Assembly: GCA_011525295.1 (NCBI GenBank)
Contig: WTGV01000064.1
Location: 1 to 64,000 of the forward strand
DNA: 64,000 bases
Direction of reading: 5' to 3'
From: Pseudomonadales bacterium
GTDB lineage: Bacteria; Pseudomonadota; Gammaproteobacteria; Pseudomonadales; Azotimanducaceae
In this document: positions 18,254-28,297 of the stretch, piece by piece
Position numbering within the stretch: the stretch's first letter is position 1
Layout of the letters: the number at the start of each line of letters is the position of its first letter
Made by a program: the position numbers and the translations under genes
The notes under the pieces: generated by a model
The model's database searches: none
What the model saw: the letters and a program-made list of their open reading frames with translations, nothing else
Told to the model about the DNA's origin: nothing

Positions 18254-19452
18254 CGAAGACTGATTCCAATCGCTGATTTGACGTCTTCTAGAGTCTCTTT
18301 AGCAACAGTTCGCGCATTTTCTGATCCTTCCTGAATTACATGTCGAACTCGTTGTGCATCCTCCAAATAAGGCTCAGCACGGGACCGAAAGACTCGTTGT
18401 TCTTGTTGCAATGCATCAATTAGTGGACCTTTACAGTCCAAACAACCAATACTAGCGGATGTGCATCCATTAGTGACCCAGTCCAAAGTTTCCGGTGGTG
18501 AATAAATCTTGTGTAATGAGAAAGTGGGACACTTTTCTGGATCACCAGGATCGTTTCGACGTACTCGAGCTGGATCGGTTTGCATTGTCCGAATCTTTTG
18601 TTCTAGCTGTTTAGGTTCTTCACGTAAGTAGATCGTGTTGTTGTAGGACTTGGACATCTTTTCTCCATCCAGTCCAGGCAGCGTGGCAGTCTCAGTAAGC
18701 AAGACTTCTGGTTCCGGTAGTAATACTCTTCCGACACCCTCTAAATAACCCAACAAACGTTCTCTTTCGTCTTCGTTCAAATAATGTTGTTCAAACAGTT
18801 GCGCTCGTATCCGTTCGATCCCTTCAGAATTGCCAGCTTCGACAAATTTCCGTTGAACCGATCGATATTGTTGTCGCAGTTTCTTCGGCAAGCGTTCGAC
18901 CGCTTTTTGCGCGACTGACTCCCAGTGGTGCCCACGACCAAAAGTGAAATTGAATGTACGAGCAATTTCACGAGTGAGTTCGACGTGGGCAACTTGATCT
19001 GCGCCTACGGGTACACGCCCACCTCGATACATCAAAATGTCAGCTGCTTGAAGTACTGGGTAGCCCAAGAATCCGTAAGTATTTAGATCGCGGTCATTAA
19101 GCCGCTTAATCGTGTCTTTGTATGTAGGTACGCGTTCCAACCACGACAGAGGCGTAATCATGGAAAGCAATACATGAAGTTCTGCATGTTCCGGTACTTT
19201 ACTCTGTACGAACACAGTAGCTGACGAAGGTGAAACTCCACTAGCAAACCAATCCACCAACATATCGTGGGTGTCCTGTTCGATAAGTTCAGTCGAGTGG
19301 TAATTCGTGGTAAGAGCATGCCAATCCGCAACAAAAAAGAAACACTCGTACTTGTGTTGTAGATTCGCCCAATTCTTGATCGCACCGTGGTAATGACCAA
19401 GATGCAGACGACCCGTCGGGCGCATACCAGAAACAACGCGATCTTCGTTCAA
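18250..19452 (-). CDS. trpS: tryptophanyl-tRNA synthetase, long form
   Basis: This class I synthetase charges tRNA-Trp. HLGH is at 17-20 and KMSKS at 265-269. The 400-residue protein is longer than E. coli TrpS (334) because of an insert at about 175-245 rich in charged residues, a form known in other proteobacteria. A Cys-containing segment, GCLDCKG, follows the KMSKS loop. The TTG start is preferred because VVSGMRPTG fits the family N-terminus; an ATG nine codons later would remove part of it. It overlaps scpA by four nt. Confidence 0.95.
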   Translation of the reverse strand: MNEDRVVSGMRPTGRLHLGHYHGAIKNWANLQHKYECFFFVADWHALTTNYHSTELIEQDTHDMLVDWFASGVSPSSATVFVQSKVPEHAELHVLLSMITPLSWLERVPTYKDTIKRLNDRDLNTYGFLGYPVLQAADILMYRGGRVPVGADQVAHVELTREIARTFNFTFGRGHHWESVAQKAVERLPKKLRQQYRSVQRKFVEAGNSEGIERIRAQLFEQHYLNEDERERLLGYLEGVGRVLLPEPEVLLTETATLPGLDGEKMSKSYNNTIYLREEPKQLEQKIRTMQTDPARVRRNDPGDPEKCPTFSLHKIYSPPETLDWVTNGCTSASIGCLDCKGPLIDALQQEQRVFRSRAEPYLEDAQRVRHVIQEGSENARTVAKETLEDVKSAIGISLR

Positions 19453-19540
19453 AACTCAGAAACTCTCAATAATAAAAAGTATGTTAAACGCGAGACAAAG
19501 ATTTGTTAGTCAATTTGCTAAGCAAAAGACAAATTTACAA

Positions 19541-20161
19541 TCATTCCTGACCCGGTAGCTCACCGAGACCTTGACGAACAATCGTTGGAAAACCATTTTC
19601 GAGATTGACGAGTGTAGTGAATTCCTGTCCGAGTGCTCCGCCATCCAAGATAGCGTCAACGTCATGTTCTAGCCGACTTCTAAAGGTCTTCGGATCCGTC
19701 AAGGGAAAGTCTTCATCGGGCAAGATCATCGTAGTAGACAGAATAGGCTCATTCAGTGTTTCCAAGAGAGCTAGTGCAATTTCGGAATCGGGAATACGCA
19801 ATCCAATTGTCTTTCGCTTGGTCCCCACTACACGTCTTGGCACGTCTCTAGATGCCTTCAAGATGAAAGTGAAAGGACCGGGTGTTGCTCTTCGAATCAA
19901 TCGATATGAGGCATTGTCCACTAGCGCATAATTGGACAGATCAGATAAATCTTTACAAACCAGTGTCATTAAGTGGTTCGATTGTAGTTTTCTAATTGTG
20001 CGTATCCGATCGAGGGCATTGGCATCTGTTAACCGGCAACCGAGTGCATAGGTGGCATCGGTAGGGTAAACGATGACTCCAGTCGAACGCAAAATTTTAA
20101 CAGCCTCATTGATCAATCTAGGTTGTGGATGAGTCGGATGAATTTCAAAAAATTGACTCAA
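19541..20161 (-). CDS. yciO: YciO, Sua5/YrdC-family protein
   Basis: The 206-residue protein has the same length as E. coli YciO and resembles it from the first residues (MSQFFEIHP). It contains VIVYPTDATYALG (about 31-43) and KRKTIGLRIP, both family hallmarks. The family relates to threonylcarbamoyl-AMP synthases, but YciO is thought not to be the main tRNA t6A enzyme in E. coli. The TTG start is supported by AGGAGA six nt upstream. It lies 13 nt after ung and 88 nt before trpS. Confidence 0.93.
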   Translation of the reverse strand: MSQFFEIHPTHPQPRLINEAVKILRSTGVIVYPTDATYALGCRLTDANALDRIRTIRKLQSNHLMTLVCKDLSDLSNYALVDNASYRLIRRATPGPFTFILKASRDVPRRVVGTKRKTIGLRIPDSEIALALLETLNEPILSTTMILPDEDFPLTDPKTFRSRLEHDVDAILDGGALGQEFTTLVNLENGFPTIVRQGLGELPGQE

Positions 20162-20174
20162 AAAAATCTCCTGT

Positions 20175-20888
20175 TTACTCTACTCGAAACCAGTCAATAG
20201 GCTCGTACCCATGGCTTTGAAGATAGCTATTTGTTTTCGAAAAGTGGCGGCAGCCAAAGAAACCTCGATCTGCGGAGAGTGGTGAGGGGTGGGGCGCTGA
20301 TAACACATAATGTCTATTCCTATCAACAATCTCTCCTTTCCTTTGTGCGGGACTACCCCATAGCAAGAATACGACGTGTTCGCGTTGTTCATTTACTACT
20401 TTCACGATTTGGTCAGTGAACTGTTCCCACCCATATCCTTGGTGTGAACCAGATCGGCCCGCAACCACAGTTAGTACTGAGTTTAACAACAGCACCCCTT
20501 GCGCTGCCCAGCTCGTTAAACATCCCCGATTCATTGGAAACTCTTGGTTTGATGTCGATGACGCATGCATGTCGTCTTGAATCTCCTGAAATATGTTCCG
20601 CAATGATGGAGGTGGTCGTACACCAGGTTTCACGCTAAAACTGAGACCGTGGGCTTGACTTTCACCGTGATAGGGGTCTTGACCAATGATAACAACGCGG
20701 ACTTGATCAAGAGGACAATAATCCAGCGCACTGAAGATTTCCCCCATCGGTGGGTAGACTCGTTTCCCAGCCCGTAGTTCCGATTGTAAAAACGTCCGCA
20801 AACGCGCCATATATGGTGCTTGAAGATCTTCCGTCAGAACACTCTTCCAAGAGGGATGAAGCCTAATTCGGTCTTTTGTTTCCGTCAT
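20175..20888 (-). CDS. ung: uracil-DNA glycosylase, family 1
   Basis: Ung removes uracil from DNA. The 237-residue protein carries the water-activating motif GQDPYH (69-74) and the HPSPLS motif (200-205), followed by the aromatic GFFGCRHFSKTN segment. Length matches family 1 enzymes. Its ATG overlaps the lysS stop (ATGA), so it is probably translated from the same message. The start is clear. Confidence 0.97.
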   Translation of the reverse strand: MTETKDRIRLHPSWKSVLTEDLQAPYMARLRTFLQSELRAGKRVYPPMGEIFSALDYCPLDQVRVVIIGQDPYHGESQAHGLSFSVKPGVRPPPSLRNIFQEIQDDMHASSTSNQEFPMNRGCLTSWAAQGVLLLNSVLTVVAGRSGSHQGYGWEQFTDQIVKVVNEQREHVVFLLWGSPAQRKGEIVDRNRHYVLSAPHPSPLSADRGFFGCRHFSKTNSYLQSHGYEPIDWFRVE

Positions 20889-22369
20889 GGGTTGACGGAT
20901 TTCATCTGCGGAAAGAGTAATACATCTCGAATCGTAGATGTGTTAGTGAAGAGCATAACCAGTCGATCAATCCCTAGTCCCTCTCCAGCTGTTGGGGGTA
21001 ATCCATATTGCAACGCGGTGATGTAATCTTGATCGAAATGCATTGCCTCATCATCGCCACGTTCTAAGCGTTGTACTTGGTTTTGGAATCGTTCGACTTG
21101 ATCTTCCGGGTCGTTTAGCTCTGAAAAACCATTTGCGATCTCACGCCCACCGACGAAGTATTCAAACCGATCTGCAAACAGAGGATCAGCCTCATTTCGC
21201 CGTGCCAAAGGCGAAATTTCAACTGGATATTGCACGATGAAACAAGGTTGAATCAATGTATGTTCTACCAACGTCTCGAAAACTTCGTTTAGCACCCCAC
21301 CCCACCCTAAATCGCTAGGCAGCGAAACATCGTGCTGTGCGGCGTATTGTCTCAATACTCTCTCGTCCCGGAGATCAGAGGTCTGAGACACTCCTAAAGC
21401 TGAGGCTACACTCTCCTCCATGGTCAACACTTTTGGTACCTTCGTAAAGGTAATGTCGTGGTCGCCCCATCGAATAGTGTCTGTCTGACATAGTGCTTGC
21501 GCCACTTCGTAAATCAGTTCACTCGTTAACGCAATCAAATCTTCATAAGTCGCGTATGCTTGATAGAATTCCAGCATGGTGAATTCTGGATTGTGTCGAG
21601 TCGACAAGCCTTCATTTCGAAAGTTTCGATTAATCTCGTAAACCCTTTCGAAACCACCTACGACTAGACGTTTTAGATACAACTCCGGCGCGACACGAAG
21701 GAATAGATCCATTTCAAGCACGTTGTGATGCGTGACGAATGGTTTCGCAACTGCACCACCTGGAATCGGGTGCATCATGGGAGTTTCAACTTCTAAATAA
21801 CCTCGAGAGTCAAAGAACTGTCGAACGGATTTGATAACTTGTGACCGCGTCTCAAACACCATTCGGGAACTCTCGTTTGCGATTAAATCGAGATAACGTC
21901 GACGATACTTAAGCTCCTGATCCTCAATGCCTTGGTACTTGCTTGGATATGGTTGCAGTGATTTCGTCAACAGCTTGAACTCGGAAGCCTGTACTGTAAG
22001 TTCACCTTTGTTTGTTCGCATTAACGTCCCGCTAATACCGACAATGTCTCCCAAGTCGGTTAACTCCTTAAATAGAGTGTACTGTTCGTTTGAGAGCGAA
22101 TCTGATCTCAAATAACACTGTAGAGTCCCGGATACGTCCCGGAGGGACACGAAACTAGCTCGGCCCATGTCGCGCCGCAGAACAATTCGACCAGCTAAAG
22201 TAACCGAAAGTTGATCCTGTTCGAGTTGCTCTTTAGTCGCGTTTACGTACTCGTTCTGTAATTCAACAGCAAAGTGCGTTCTGCGCCAGTCATTGGGAAA
22301 GGCCTCGCCTAGTTCGCGCAACCGCGCTAATTTCTTTCGCCGAACGGCAACTTCGTCGCGATCGTTCAT
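20885..22369 (-). CDS. lysS: lysyl-tRNA synthetase, class II
   Basis: This class II synthetase of 494 residues has an N-terminal OB fold (about 55-150) and a catalytic core. Motif 2 contains FRNEGLSTRHNPEFTMLEFY and motif 3 contains GLGIDRLVML. Its ATG overlaps the prfB stop (TAATG), a conserved gammaproteobacterial pairing. Length is typical (E. coli 505). Confidence 0.97.
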   Translation of the reverse strand: MNDRDEVAVRRKKLARLRELGEAFPNDWRRTHFAVELQNEYVNATKEQLEQDQLSVTLAGRIVLRRDMGRASFVSLRDVSGTLQCYLRSDSLSNEQYTLFKELTDLGDIVGISGTLMRTNKGELTVQASEFKLLTKSLQPYPSKYQGIEDQELKYRRRYLDLIANESSRMVFETRSQVIKSVRQFFDSRGYLEVETPMMHPIPGGAVAKPFVTHHNVLEMDLFLRVAPELYLKRLVVGGFERVYEINRNFRNEGLSTRHNPEFTMLEFYQAYATYEDLIALTSELIYEVAQALCQTDTIRWGDHDITFTKVPKVLTMEESVASALGVSQTSDLRDERVLRQYAAQHDVSLPSDLGWGGVLNEVFETLVEHTLIQPCFIVQYPVEISPLARRNEADPLFADRFEYFVGGREIANGFSELNDPEDQVERFQNQVQRLERGDDEAMHFDQDYITALQYGLPPTAGEGLGIDRLVMLFTNTSTIRDVLLFPQMKSVNP

Positions 22370-23467
22370 TAGATACCTGCTAACAAATTTGCTTCCATGA
22401 ATGTTTTAAGATCTCCATCTAAGACTCGATCAGGGTCGGACCGCTCAACTCCAGTACGATGATCCTTCACTCGAGATTGATCAAGAACATAAGAGCGAAC
22501 TTGGCTGCCGAATCCGATCTTCGGTTTAGCATCTTCCATAGCTTGTCGCTCAGCTTGTCTCTCTTCTTGAATCATATAGAAGAGTTTCGCTCGTAATTGT
22601 TTCCACGCCTGTGCCCTGTTCTTGTGCTGAGAGCGTTCACTTTGGCACTGTACGACGGTCTTCGTGGGCAGATGTGTAAGACGCACAGCCGAGTCGGTCT
22701 GATTCACGTGTTGTCCCCCAGCACCACTCGCTCGATACGTGTCCGTACGTACGTCACTTGGATCAATTTCCACGTCCACATCATCGTCAATGTCGGCGTA
22801 AACAAACACCGAAGCGAAAGAGGTGTGCCGTCTGTGGTTGGAGTCGAATGGGGAATTTCTAACTAAGCGATGCACTCCGGTTTCTGTTCTCAGCCAGCCG
22901 TAGGCGTGATCACCCTGGACCAAGATTGTCGAACTGCGAATCCCAGCGATGTCCCCATCGGAAAGTTCGACAATACGGTACTTGTAGCCATTCTTTTCAC
23001 ACCATTGGACATACATTCGAAAGAGCATGCTTGCCCAGTCTTGTGACTCAGTACCACCCTCGCCAAATTGAATGTCGATGTACGCGTTCTGCGGGTCAAG
23101 TTCGTTTGAGAACATTTTTCGAAGTTCCAAGTCTTGCAAAGACGTTTCCACAACGTCTAGCTGCAAGTCGATTTCACCAAACATCTCTGTATCTTGCTCC
23201 TCAATCGCTAACGCGAAGAATTCTTCAGATTCCTGTAACTGATTCAGAATTTGTTCAATACCTTGTATGGACGTTCTCAGCGATGATTGCTCTTTGGCCA
23301 GAGCTTCAGACAAGGAGACATCACTCCAAACCTCAGGGTTCAAGAGTTCTAGCTCGATTTCCGCTAGTCGGTCTTTGTTCGCTTCGTAGTCAAAGAGAGT
23401 CTCGATATGCGATAGTACGAATACGCAAGTCTTTTAATCGTTCTCTTATCGAGGTTAATTCAGCCAA
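22369..23467 (-). CDS. prfB: peptide chain release factor 2, with +1 frameshift
   Basis: RF2 ends translation at UGA and UAA. The gene is split between two frames: a TTG start at 23467, preceded by GGAG seven nt upstream, leads through 25 codons to CTT TGA C, and the main frame continues after a +1 shift at DYEANKD. The second frame contains SPF (stop recognition) and GAGGQHVN (GGQ catalytic loop). The frameshift is the known autoregulatory device of prfB. The coordinates span both frames, so the raw translation of one frame will not reproduce the protein. recJ lies upstream and lysS downstream. Confidence 0.95.
23389..23395 (-). promoter_or_regulatory. programmed +1 frameshift site of prfB
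   Basis: The minus strand reads CTT TGA C, the conserved shift heptamer: the UGA at 23392-23390 is codon 26. When RF2 is scarce the ribosome pauses and slips into the +1 frame. The stimulatory internal Shine-Dalgarno, AGGGGG three nt upstream in E. coli, is replaced here by only GAGA four nt upstream. Confidence 0.93.
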
Positions 23468-23497
23468 AGAAATTCTCCAAAATTAGTTAGTTGTCGT

Positions 23498-25222
23498 TTA
23501 GTTGGTTAATGGTTCCACACATTCAACGATGAGTTGTAAAGTTTGGCGGTCGCGGTAGTCATTGATTGCGGGTCGAAAAGCAATTTTCACCTCATCGGGT
23601 ACATGAGAGTCACGTTGAAACATGATGCCATCAAATAGTTGTTTGCCTCGAATCAATTCTAACTTCAAGTGTTTCCCATTTGAAGTAAAGTGTTGACTCA
23701 ATACTCGGAAGTTTCCATGAAAGAGTGGTTTCGGAAACGCTTGCCCCCAAGGTCCCAAAGAATCGATCTGTTTTACGAAGTCTAGTGAAAAATGGTGATC
23801 TTCCAACTCGCCATCCGTATACAAAACGGCATCGAAGGCGTTCTCTGGTGCGCGTTGACGAACAAAGTTATCAAAAATGTTCGCAAAACGTTCAAAACTC
23901 TCGCGATGAATCGTAAGCCCGGCTGCCATCGCATGACCTCCATGAGAATGAATCAACTGTGGATACGCTGAAGCTATGTCGGCGATCACGTCCCGAATGT
24001 TGATACCAGGTATGCTCCGTCCGGAACCCTTGAGTAGGATTGATCTAACACCTCTTCCAGCAGCAAACGCAATAGTCGGTCTATGTATGGTTTGCGCAAG
24101 CTTTCCTGCGACAAGCCCGACTACACCTTCATGATAGTTCTTATCAAAAATACAAACTCCACACCGAGTCGGATCAATATTTTCTGTGACTGCGTCCAAA
24201 GCGATTTCGGTCATGTCATGTTGAATCTCTCGACGTTCCTTGTTTATCTTTTGCAGCTCGGTTGCGTACCGCATGGCCGTGTCGTTATCCTCTGCCAATA
24301 ACGTATGTATGCCAACGCTAATGTCTGTTAATCGCCCCGCGGCGTTCAATCGAGGACCGATCTGGAATCCGAGATTTTCTTCATCGATTTTCTTGATGTC
24401 GACACCACTCACGGTACAGAGTGTTTCTATACCCGGTCTCGTTCGTCCACCTTGCATTCTTTTTAAGCCCTGAGTAACCAGTAATCGGTTGTTTCGATCT
24501 AGAGGTACCAAATCGACAACCGTACCAAGAGCAACAAGATCTAAATATGAAGCTAAGTTCGGAGCAGTGATATTGTTCTTCTCAAAATATCCAGATCGAT
24601 CGAGTTGTCGCCGTACCTGTAGCATCAAATAAAACACCACCCCGACGCCAGCTGGCTGACTACCGAAATCACAACCAAGTAGCTGTGGATTCACGATTGC
24701 ATTAGCTGGAGGAAGCTCTTTCGGTGGTAGGTGATGATCTGTGATGACTACGTCGATGTCGTTTTCCCTTGCAAAGGTCACCCCGTCGTTCGAACTGATC
24801 CCATTGTCTACAGTGATGATTAAGTTCGGTTCGAAACGCAAAAGCGTTTCTACAAACTTCTTTGTCAATCCGTAGCCCAAATCGAAGCGGTTGGGCACCG
24901 CAAAATCGACTTGTTCTGCACCAAATGCTCTAAGTGCTGATACACAAAGTACGCTAGCAGTCGCACCGTCTGTATCGAAGTCCCCGGCAATAATGACTCG
25001 CTCCTGTCTTTCAATTGCGTCTACTACTCGGCGCGCCGCATCTTCGACTCCCGACAGTTTTTCTACAGGGATCAGATTTCGAAAGCCGTAGTCAAGATCT
25101 GCCGCGCTCTTAACTCCTCGGGTCGTGAGGATGCGCGCAAGCACTGGGTCTAGTTGAAGTTCCTCACTTAGCTGCTTCCAGTGGTCTGCGACGGGACGTT
25201 CCCGTATGGAGGACGTGACCAT
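23498..25222 (-). CDS. recJ: single-strand 5'-3' exonuclease RecJ
   Basis: RecJ degrades single-stranded DNA 5' to 3' in recombination and mismatch repair. The 574-residue protein has DHH-family metal motifs: GDFDTDGATA (about 79-88), DNG, and TDHH. The DHHA1 region has GGHAMAAGLT. The C-terminal OB domain completes the family plan (E. coli 577). It lies in the conserved xerD-dsbC-recJ-prfB-lysS order, with 121 nt to dsbC. Confidence 0.96.
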   Translation of the reverse strand: MVTSSIRERPVADHWKQLSEELQLDPVLARILTTRGVKSAADLDYGFRNLIPVEKLSGVEDAARRVVDAIERQERVIIAGDFDTDGATASVLCVSALRAFGAEQVDFAVPNRFDLGYGLTKKFVETLLRFEPNLIITVDNGISSNDGVTFARENDIDVVITDHHLPPKELPPANAIVNPQLLGCDFGSQPAGVGVVFYLMLQVRRQLDRSGYFEKNNITAPNLASYLDLVALGTVVDLVPLDRNNRLLVTQGLKRMQGGRTRPGIETLCTVSGVDIKKIDEENLGFQIGPRLNAAGRLTDISVGIHTLLAEDNDTAMRYATELQKINKERREIQHDMTEIALDAVTENIDPTRCGVCIFDKNYHEGVVGLVAGKLAQTIHRPTIAFAAGRGVRSILLKGSGRSIPGINIRDVIADIASAYPQLIHSHGGHAMAAGLTIHRESFERFANIFDNFVRQRAPENAFDAVLYTDGELEDHHFSLDFVKQIDSLGPWGQAFPKPLFHGNFRVLSQHFTSNGKHLKLELIRGKQLFDGIMFQRDSHVPDEVKIAFRPAINDYRDRQTLQLIVECVEPLTN

Positions 25223-25343
25223 TCAGTCAAATGCTTGGTTTACAGGATAATCCTGTGTCTCGGTCATCAATGGAGTGTTGGCTTGTGACTATCCCCGCGA
25301 ATGTACGATTGCAGATTGTAGAGACGACTGTGTAGTTGTGTAA

Positions 25344-26159
25344 TTAAGAGTCGGAACTCTCAAGTTGCTCCAAAATTCGAACCAATTGTGCAGGCTTTTG
25401 ATATCCCGGAATCAAGCTACCATCTGTAAGAATCATTGCAGGTGTGCCTTGAACTTGCATTTTTAGTCCGAGTTGGTGATGCTCAGCCACGGGATTTTCA
25501 CAGCTTTTTTGTTCAATTTCCTTGCCGTTTTTTAGTAAAGTCATGGCCGCGTTGGGATCATCAGCACACCAAGCCGAAACTAAATAGTTGGCACTTGAGG
25601 ATTCCAAACCAGCACGAGGGAAGGCTAGATATCGAATTTCGATGCCAGCCTTGTTGTAATCATCCATGTCTTGATGAAGCATACGACAATAACCACACGT
25701 AATATCGGTGAACACATAGACTACTGCAGACTCTGACTCATCGGTTGTATCGGGAGCGAAATTTATGGACTCATCCTCGTCCAAAGCTTGTAACAGCTTC
25801 CATCTTGATTCGTTTCTGCTCTCTAGTGTTAGGTTTATTGGGTATTGCGAGTCTTCGCGCATTTGATAAATCGAACCGAGAAAAAAGTGCTTTCCTGTCC
25901 CGGTGACGTATATGAATTCGCTTGCTGGGGTTTCGACTAAAAAGAGATTCTCTACGGGAGTCTCTTCAATCGACTGAACTTTTCCCCCGAGACGTCGAAC
26001 TGTTTCCTTCACGGCTTCTCGTTTTTGTTCTAATTCTGTATCCGTCGCGTTCGATTCCGTTGTTTCTTGAGTGTTGCTGGACACTCCGAAAAACAGCAGA
26101 CCGACTATCATGAGTGAAATTAATGCCGTCGGTATGTTTCTTCGATGTTCTTTATCCAT
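25344..26159 (-). CDS. dsbC: thiol:disulfide interchange protein DsbC
   Basis: DsbC is a periplasmic disulfide isomerase. The 271-residue protein has an N-terminal hydrophobic segment (about 11-27) that acts as signal sequence or anchor, a dimerisation domain and a thioredoxin fold with active site CGYC at 155-158. The cis-Pro region reads VQGTPAM. A second Cys pair is present further on, as in E. coli DsbC. Position between xerD and recJ is the usual one. A signal anchor rather than a cleaved peptide is possible, because no clear AXA site is seen. Confidence 0.94.
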   Translation of the reverse strand: MDKEHRRNIPTALISLMIVGLLFFGVSSNTQETTESNATDTELEQKREAVKETVRRLGGKVQSIEETPVENLFLVETPASEFIYVTGTGKHFFLGSIYQMREDSQYPINLTLESRNESRWKLLQALDEDESINFAPDTTDESESAVVYVFTDITCGYCRMLHQDMDDYNKAGIEIRYLAFPRAGLESSSANYLVSAWCADDPNAAMTLLKNGKEIEQKSCENPVAEHHQLGLKMQVQGTPAMILTDGSLIPGYQKPAQLVRILEQLESSDS

Positions 26160-26168
26160 TTTGAATTT

Positions 26169-27089
26169 TTATCCCCTAGGATGATGTTGCGTGTGTATGT
26201 TTTTTAGCCGTTGAGTGGCGACATGTGTATAGATTTGGGTCGTAGACAGGGTTTCATGACCAAGCATTAGTTGCACTGAACGTAAGTCCGCACCATGATT
26301 GAGTAAGTGCGTTGCAAACGCATGCCGCAATGAGTGTGGAGAAACTGGTTTCTCGATTCCAGCGCGTTGAGCGTATCGTTTGATTCCATGCCAAAATGTT
26401 TGTCTGCTCATTCTTTGAGCGCGAATACTTGGGAAAAGTTCGTTACAAGCACCACCCTTCAATAACTCCGGACGAATATTGTGCAAATATCGCTGCAACC
26501 AGTCTTGTGCGTCTTCACCTAATGGAACGATGCGTTCCTTTGAGCCTTTTCCAAATACTCTCACGACGCCCTGTCGGACATTCACCGCGCTTGTAGGAAG
26601 ATTCACGATCTCGCTTACGCGTAGACCGGTTGCGTACATTAACTCCAACATTACTCGATCTCGAAATTCCCACGTGCGTTTCTCCACTAGAGGCGCGTTA
26701 AGCAAATCATCGACATCTTCTTCTGTGAGTACGACCGCTAACGCGCGACCAAGTTTCGGTAGCTGAATATGAGCGCAAGGATTGTGATTAACGAGTCCTC
26801 GCTCAATCGCATAGGTATAGAAACCTCGAAGGGTAGACAGCGTGCGCGCAGACGATCTTGACGACACGCCCGAGCGCTGTCGAAATGCTAAATAGTTCAG
26901 GATCGTTGCTTCATCACAATCAAGTAATGAGTTGCCCATCCACCTAAAAAACTGTAATAAGTCTCGTTGATAAGCGTCGCAGGTTGCTACCGACAAGCCT
27001 TTTTCGAGCCATACATGTTGCATGTATCGCCGAATTTCCGTCGGTATATCCTTGTTGTCTTTGTCTGCCAAATCAGACATCCATGTCAT
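26169..27089 (-). CDS. xerD: tyrosine recombinase XerD
   Basis: XerD resolves chromosome dimers at dif together with XerC. The protein has an N-terminal SAM-like domain and a catalytic domain with the R-H-R-H-Y set: R in ATGLRVSEI, HSLRHAFATHLL, the LGHETLSTTQIYTH block with the nucleophile Tyr. The dsbC-recJ context favours XerD over XerC. The start is uncertain among GTG 27095, ATG 27089 and ATG 27084; this affects only the first five residues. It sits 72 nt downstream of rplS. Confidence 0.95.
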   Translation of the reverse strand: MTWMSDLADKDNKDIPTEIRRYMQHVWLEKGLSVATCDAYQRDLLQFFRWMGNSLLDCDEATILNYLAFRQRSGVSSRSSARTLSTLRGFYTYAIERGLVNHNPCAHIQLPKLGRALAVVLTEEDVDDLLNAPLVEKRTWEFRDRVMLELMYATGLRVSEIVNLPTSAVNVRQGVVRVFGKGSKERIVPLGEDAQDWLQRYLHNIRPELLKGGACNELFPSIRAQRMSRQTFWHGIKRYAQRAGIEKPVSPHSLRHAFATHLLNHGADLRSVQLMLGHETLSTTQIYTHVATQRLKNIHTQHHPRG

Positions 27090-27161
27090 TCTCACAGTTC
27101 AACATTTGAGCATCGAACTGTTTAAAGAGTTTAACTCAAGCTTACTCTATTATGCTTAAAG

Positions 27162-27512
27162 TTAAACTTTTTCTTTGATCCGAGCAGAACGACCAGAGCG
27201 ATCTCGTAAATAATAGAGTTTTGCCTTCCGCACATCTCCTCGCCGCAACACTTTAATAGACTCAATCGCCGGACTGTGCGTCTGAAATGTTCGTTCCACT
27301 CCAACTCCATGGGAAATCTTCCGTACGGTGAATGAGGAGTTCAGGCCACGATTCTGTTTCGCGATCACAGCACCTTCAAAGGCTTGCAGTCGATCTCTCG
27401 AACCTTCCCGTACAACGACGCGAACAGAAACCGTGTCTCCAGCCCGAAACTCGGGTACTGAATCCTTCATTTGTTCATTTTCGATCTGTTCAATTATTTT
27501 GTTATTTCGCAC
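27162..27512 (-). CDS. rplS: 50S ribosomal protein L19
   Basis: L19 lies at the 30S-50S interface. The 116-residue protein has the family core [20 protein letters not shown] and length 115 in E. coli. The GTG start at 27512 is supported by GAGGAGG seven nt upstream; the first 19 nt overlap the end of trmD, which implies coupled translation. It closes the rpsP-rimM-trmD-rplS ribosome/tRNA operon. Confidence 0.97.
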   Translation of the reverse strand: MRNNKIIEQIENEQMKDSVPEFRAGDTVSVRVVVREGSRDRLQAFEGAVIAKQNRGLNSSFTVRKISHGVGVERTFQTHSPAIESIKVLRRGDVRKAKLYYLRDRSGRSARIKEKV

Positions 27513-28297
27513 AGAGATTCCTCCTCGACAGTTTCTAAATTCGCGGGCTGGTCATTTAATACACATGCACGCAATTCCGCAGATTCCTTTTCTTCATTGA
27601 CTCGTTGGAGCAACAAATCGGGTCGTCGTTTCCAAGTTTTTTCTATTCGTTGCTGGTGTCGCCAACGTTCTACCTCACGGTGGTCCCCTGAAAGCAACAC
27701 TTCGGGTACTTCCACACCCTCAAAAACCCGGGGACGAGTGTATTGAGGACAGTCTAATAGATAATCTGTGAACGACTCGCACTCTATTGATTCAGGATTG
27801 TTCACCGTACCCTCAATATATCGACCAATTACGTCAACTATAACGGATGCAGCCAGTTCCCCGCCACTAAGCACATAGTCTCCGATGGATATTTCCAAAT
27901 CTACGTAGTTTGTGATAAACCTCTCATCAACGCCCTCATATCGACCCGCGACCAACAACAGCGCGTCGAGTTGCGACAGTTCTTTTGCTAGAGATTGTGA
28001 AAAACGCTTACCTTGTGGGGACAGTAACACAGTTTTGAGTGTTCTTGGTCTGACTCTTTCTCGTGCGGACCGTACGCATGCTGCTAATGGTTCGGCCGCC
28101 ATAACCATGCCAGGACCGCCACCAAACGGTCTGTCGTCGACACTTCCATAAGAGTTCAATGGATAGTCTCTCGGGTTAAGTGTCTCAAGCGAAATATCGC
28201 CTCGTTCGATCGCACGACCTACTACCCCTTCCTTTAATGAAGCCTGCACTAAGTCCGGAAATATCGTTACGACACCAAGCCACATTTTTGAGTCCAT
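27494..28297 (-). CDS. trmD: tRNA (guanine-N1)-methyltransferase TrmD
   Basis: TrmD makes m1G37 in tRNAs to prevent frameshifting. The protein (267 residues from this start) has the SPOUT trefoil-knot region: [11 protein letters not shown] near 45-57, and [11 protein letters not shown]. The ATG at 28297 overlaps the rimM stop (TAATG); a further ATG four codons on (MWLGVV) is an alternative. A longer in-frame extension into rimM was rejected. The 3' end overlaps rplS by 19 nt. Confidence 0.96.
   Translation of the reverse strand: MDSKMWLGVVTIFPDLVQASLKEGVVGRAIERGDISLETLNPRDYPLNSYGSVDDRPFGGGPGMVMAAEPLAACVRSARERVRPRTLKTVLLSPQGKRFSQSLAKELSQLDALLLVAGRYEGVDERFITNYVDLEISIGDYVLSGGELAASVIVDVIGRYIEGTVNNPESIECESFTDYLLDCPQYTRPRVFEGVEVPEVLLSGDHREVERWRHQQRIEKTWKRRPDLLLQRVNEEKESAELRACVLNDQPANLETVEEESLCEITK

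Noticed and set aside
23344-23467. A separate short gene before prfB
   Set aside because: It ends in CTT TGA C and continues as RF2 after the +1 shift; it is the first part of prfB.
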